NCBI GenBank assembly: GCA_965119215.1
Contig: CBCPKK010000001.1
Span: forward strand, 1 to 64,000
Direction of reading: 5' to 3'
Source of the DNA: Buttiauxella sp965119215
GTDB taxonomy: Bacteria; Pseudomonadota; Gammaproteobacteria; Enterobacterales; Enterobacteriaceae
Length of the DNA: 64,000 nucleotides
Below, in pieces: positions 61,837-64,000 of the stretch. Under the pieces are notes generated by a model. That model was given only the letters and a program-made list of their open reading frames with translations. It was not told where the DNA came from and made no database searches. Every line of letters starts with the position of its first letter. Position 1 is the first letter of the stretch. The position numbers were made by a program, and so were the translations under genes.

Positions 61837-62930
61837 TGACTAAAAACTTAAAGGTACAATATAACACTGTTTTGATTAACTTCTTTTTGTCTTATGTTTT
61901 TTATTTTAAATTTCTAATTCAACATTGGAATGGTGATCAAATTGTAATCAATATCCTTTCAACTATTTTTACCTGCATTCTTCTTGTTGGAAGTCTAATA
62001 GCATTTCTACAAGCTAATGTTAGAGAAAAAATTATATTTTTAGTTATTGTTGCTATTGTTATTGTTAATTTAATCACATCCAATAACCGGCAGGTATTTT
62101 GGCTGTTAACTGCATTTACATTTCTTGTTCTCTTCTCAAGGATAAATGTTAAGTTAACGGTGTCAATTCTTTTAGCCTCTTTTTTATTTGCATTGATATG
62201 TTATTTCCCATTTCAGTTGTTTTTTTCAGAGTCATTTGTTTTTGAAGATGCACGATATTTGAGGTATACATTTGGGTTTATAAATCCCAATGGATTTGCA
62301 ATGTGCTTACTGCTCTTCCAGTCTCTTATTTATTTCTGGGTAATTAATAATAATACGTTAAGACATAACGCAAAGATATTCTTTATAATAGTTGGTGGGT
62401 TGCTAATTACCTCTTTAATACTTTTAAGCAAGTCAAGAACATATTTATTATTGTCGCTTTTGTTATCAATTATGACATTGATATACATAGTTAAGTATTA
62501 TAGTTTTTCCAAAACAATAATTGTAATTTCTTTACTGTCAGTTTTTGCATTTCAGTGGTGCTCCACTATTAAATTTGAAGACTATGCCATATTCCAATAT
62601 ATAAATTCGTTTCTAAGTGGCAGAGTATGGCTTTCACATCACATGTATAATGAAATAGGATATCCTGATTTGCTTTTTGGTAAGGATATTGAAGTGTTTC
62701 AACCAATTGATTTTTTCTTTATCGCTTTTAATTACACTAATGGGTTTATATTAGCTTCTATATTAATATTGTATTGTTTGGCTTTATTTTGCACATCAAC
62801 TGAATTTAAAGGATATGTAACTATTTTAGCTTTTGTTTTTGTTTTAGTTAGTTTGACTGAAGGCGTTTTTAATATACCACTTATTAATTATGTTTTCCTA
62901 TTGCTCTATAAACACAGGAACTCTTGGTAA
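61833..62930 (+). CDS. wzy: O-antigen polymerase Wzy
   Basis: A 365-residue protein with about ten membrane helices and a larger loop in its second half (about residues 245-290, WCSTIKFEDYAIFQY and SGRVWLSHHMYNEIG). The topology, the SGR motif of Wzy/ligase-like proteins, and the place among transferases support a polymerase. Sequence similarity is not recognisable, as usual for Wzy. ATG overlaps the previous stop; a second ATG three bases later is possible. Confidence 0.8.
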   Translation: MMTKNLKVQYNTVLINFFLSYVFYFKFLIQHWNGDQIVINILSTIFTCILLVGSLIAFLQANVREKIIFLVIVAIVIVNLITSNNRQVFWLLTAFTFLVLFSRINVKLTVSILLASFLFALICYFPFQLFFSESFVFEDARYLRYTFGFINPNGFAMCLLLFQSLIYFWVINNNTLRHNAKIFFIIVGGLLITSLILLSKSRTYLLLSLLLSIMTLIYIVKYYSFSKTIIVISLLSVFAFQWCSTIKFEDYAIFQYINSFLSGRVWLSHHMYNEIGYPDLLFGKDIEVFQPIDFFFIAFNYTNGFILASILILYCLALFCTSTEFKGYVTILAFVFVLVSLTEGVFNIPLINYVFLLLYKHRNSW

Positions 62931-63958
62931 TGAAAATTGATGTGGTAATATTATGGGTCAATGGAAATGATTCTAAATGGATAGATAATTATAATAAATA
63001 CTGTCCTGAAAATCTCAGGCTTGATAATGATAAACAACGTTACCGGGATTGGGATACGTTGAAGTATGTATTTCGAGGTATTGAAAGAAATATGCCTTGG
63101 GTTAATAAAATTCATTTTGTAACTTGTGGTCAGAGGCCAGATTGGATGAATGTCTCACATCCAAAATTGCGATTTGTATCCCATGAAGATATTTTTTTGA
63201 ACAACGATTTCTTACCCACTTTTAACTCAAGTGCGATAGAGCTTAACTTATCACGTATACCTGGGTTAAGCGAAAAATTCATTTATTTTAATGATGATAT
63301 GTTAGTTTTGGAGAATACATCAGTAGAGCGTTTTTTTAAAAATGATAAGCCCGTGGATTTTCTTGTTGAAGCGATACCAAGAAGGGGGTATATATATGAA
63401 AGGTTTAGATCAAATTCCTCCTGGGTATATATGGTCAACAATTCAGTGGATTTAATAAATAACCATTATAGCAAAACACATTTGATAAAAAATGACAGTG
63501 AGCTTTATTTCAATAAAGCATACGGTATTAAATCAAATCTGATTAATTATTTTTTTTCAAAGTTTAAAAATTATATAGCCTTTGAACATTATCACCATCC
63601 TCAACCATACGTAAAAAAGCAGCTGCAAACTATAGAAGAAAATTGCAAAATAGAATTTGAGAATACATTTAAATCGAAGTTCAGAAATAAAACAAATCTA
63701 TCGCAAACTATCTTTAGATATTCACAGCTTGCATCAGGTAATTTTTTTCCGTCAAAATTTGATGATCATTTATGTATTAATGTTAGGGATGAGAAAACAT
63801 CTGCATTGTGTATTTCCGCTATACAAAATAAACGATTTGTATGTATTAATGATGAGATAGATAGCGGGGTTGATAATGAATTAATTGAAAGTATTATCAA
63901 TAAAATAATATTGGAATTAGATGTTAAACTACCTAATAAAAGTAGCTATGAATTATGA
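62930..63958 (+). CDS. Stealth-family sugar-phosphate transferase
   Basis: A 342-residue protein with the Stealth regions: CR1 MKIDVVILWVNGNDSKW, CR2 from about 36 (RYRDWDTLKYVFRGIERNMP, then KIHFVTCGQRPDW, FNSSAIELNLSRIPGL and YFNDDML at 119-125), CR3 FEHYHHPQPY (218-227) and CR4-like CINDE near 305. Stealth enzymes transfer hexose-1-phosphate (as in GlcNAc-1-phosphotransferase and meningococcal capsule polymerases). Start ATG 62930 overlaps the wzy stop (TAATG). It implies a phosphodiester-linked sugar in the O-antigen. Confidence 0.88.
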   Translation: MKIDVVILWVNGNDSKWIDNYNKYCPENLRLDNDKQRYRDWDTLKYVFRGIERNMPWVNKIHFVTCGQRPDWMNVSHPKLRFVSHEDIFLNNDFLPTFNSSAIELNLSRIPGLSEKFIYFNDDMLVLENTSVERFFKNDKPVDFLVEAIPRRGYIYERFRSNSSWVYMVNNSVDLINNHYSKTHLIKNDSELYFNKAYGIKSNLINYFFSKFKNYIAFEHYHHPQPYVKKQLQTIEENCKIEFENTFKSKFRNKTNLSQTIFRYSQLASGNFFPSKFDDHLCINVRDEKTSALCISAIQNKRFVCINDEIDSGVDNELIESIINKIILELDVKLPNKSSYEL

Positions 63959-64000
63959 GAAGTGACAGTTCTATAAAATTCAGTGTATTAATGTCTGTTT
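63955..64000 (+). CDS. Start of a further glycosyltransferase gene (cut by window end)
   Basis: An ATG overlapping the Stealth gene stop (ATGA) opens a frame reading MRSDSSIKFSVLMSV to the window end. IKFSVLMSV is the typical first strand of GT2 transferases. Only 15 codons are present, so the assignment is tentative. Confidence 0.55.
   Translation, partial: MRSDSSIKFSVLMSV

Overview
The window is chromosomal DNA of a gammaproteobacterium in the family Enterobacteriaceae. The gene order from trhP through baeRS, mdtDCBA, yegD, alkA, dgcE, udk, dcd, asmA, yegH, the complete colanic acid cluster and galF is the one known from the E. coli and Salmonella backbone, and the proteins resemble those of E. 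coli along their full length as I remember them. The accessory content differs: a dehydratase and importer operon lies next to yegS, a higBA toxin-antitoxin pair sits between mdtA and yegD, and the repeat elements are different. This points to a relative of E. coli rather than E. coli itself; I cannot name the genus from sequence alone.

Layout. Positions 1-361 hold a GC-rich palindromic repeat and a probable regulatory region. Positions 362-6802 hold a plus-strand operon for an enolase-superfamily acid-sugar dehydratase-like enzyme and a complete five-component Opp/Dpp-type ABC importer. On the minus strand follow yegS, the sRNA gene cyaR, trhP (yegQ), baeR, baeS, mdtD, mdtC, mdtB and mdtA (6822-20560): envelope stress signalling and a tripartite RND drug/metal efflux system, with a repeat inserted between mdtC and mdtD. 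Then come higBA (plus), yegD (minus), alkA (plus), dgcE/yegE (minus), udk, dcd and asmA (plus) and yegH (minus).

Positions 32441-56100 are the colanic acid (M-antigen) region. A 745-base leader carries an RcsAB-like box and a JUMPstart/ops element, followed by wza, wzb, wzc, wcaA-F, gmd, fcl, gmm, wcaI, manC, manB, wcaJ, wzxC, wcaK, wcaL and wcaM. Together these genes make GDP-mannose and GDP-fucose, assemble the repeat unit on undecaprenyl phosphate starting from WcaJ, flip it with WzxC, polymerise it with WcaD and export it through Wzc/Wza under control of the phosphatase Wzb. Two large GC-rich inverted repeats interrupt the operon (wzc/wcaA and manB/wcaJ). A full-length ERIC element has replaced the natural end of gmm, adding about 39 codons and supplying the stop codon and the ribosome binding region of wcaI.

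From 56336 onward the region turns to O-antigen: gnu (an epimerase making GalNAc-diphospho-undecaprenol), galF, a second JUMPstart, and then very AT-rich, probably horizontally acquired genes: wzx, two GT2 glycosyltransferases, wzy, a Stealth-family sugar-phosphate transferase and the start of another GT2 gene cut off by the window end. The Stealth protein suggests an O-unit containing a sugar-1-phosphate (phosphodiester) linkage. No tRNA, rRNA, CRISPR array, prophage or transposase gene was seen.
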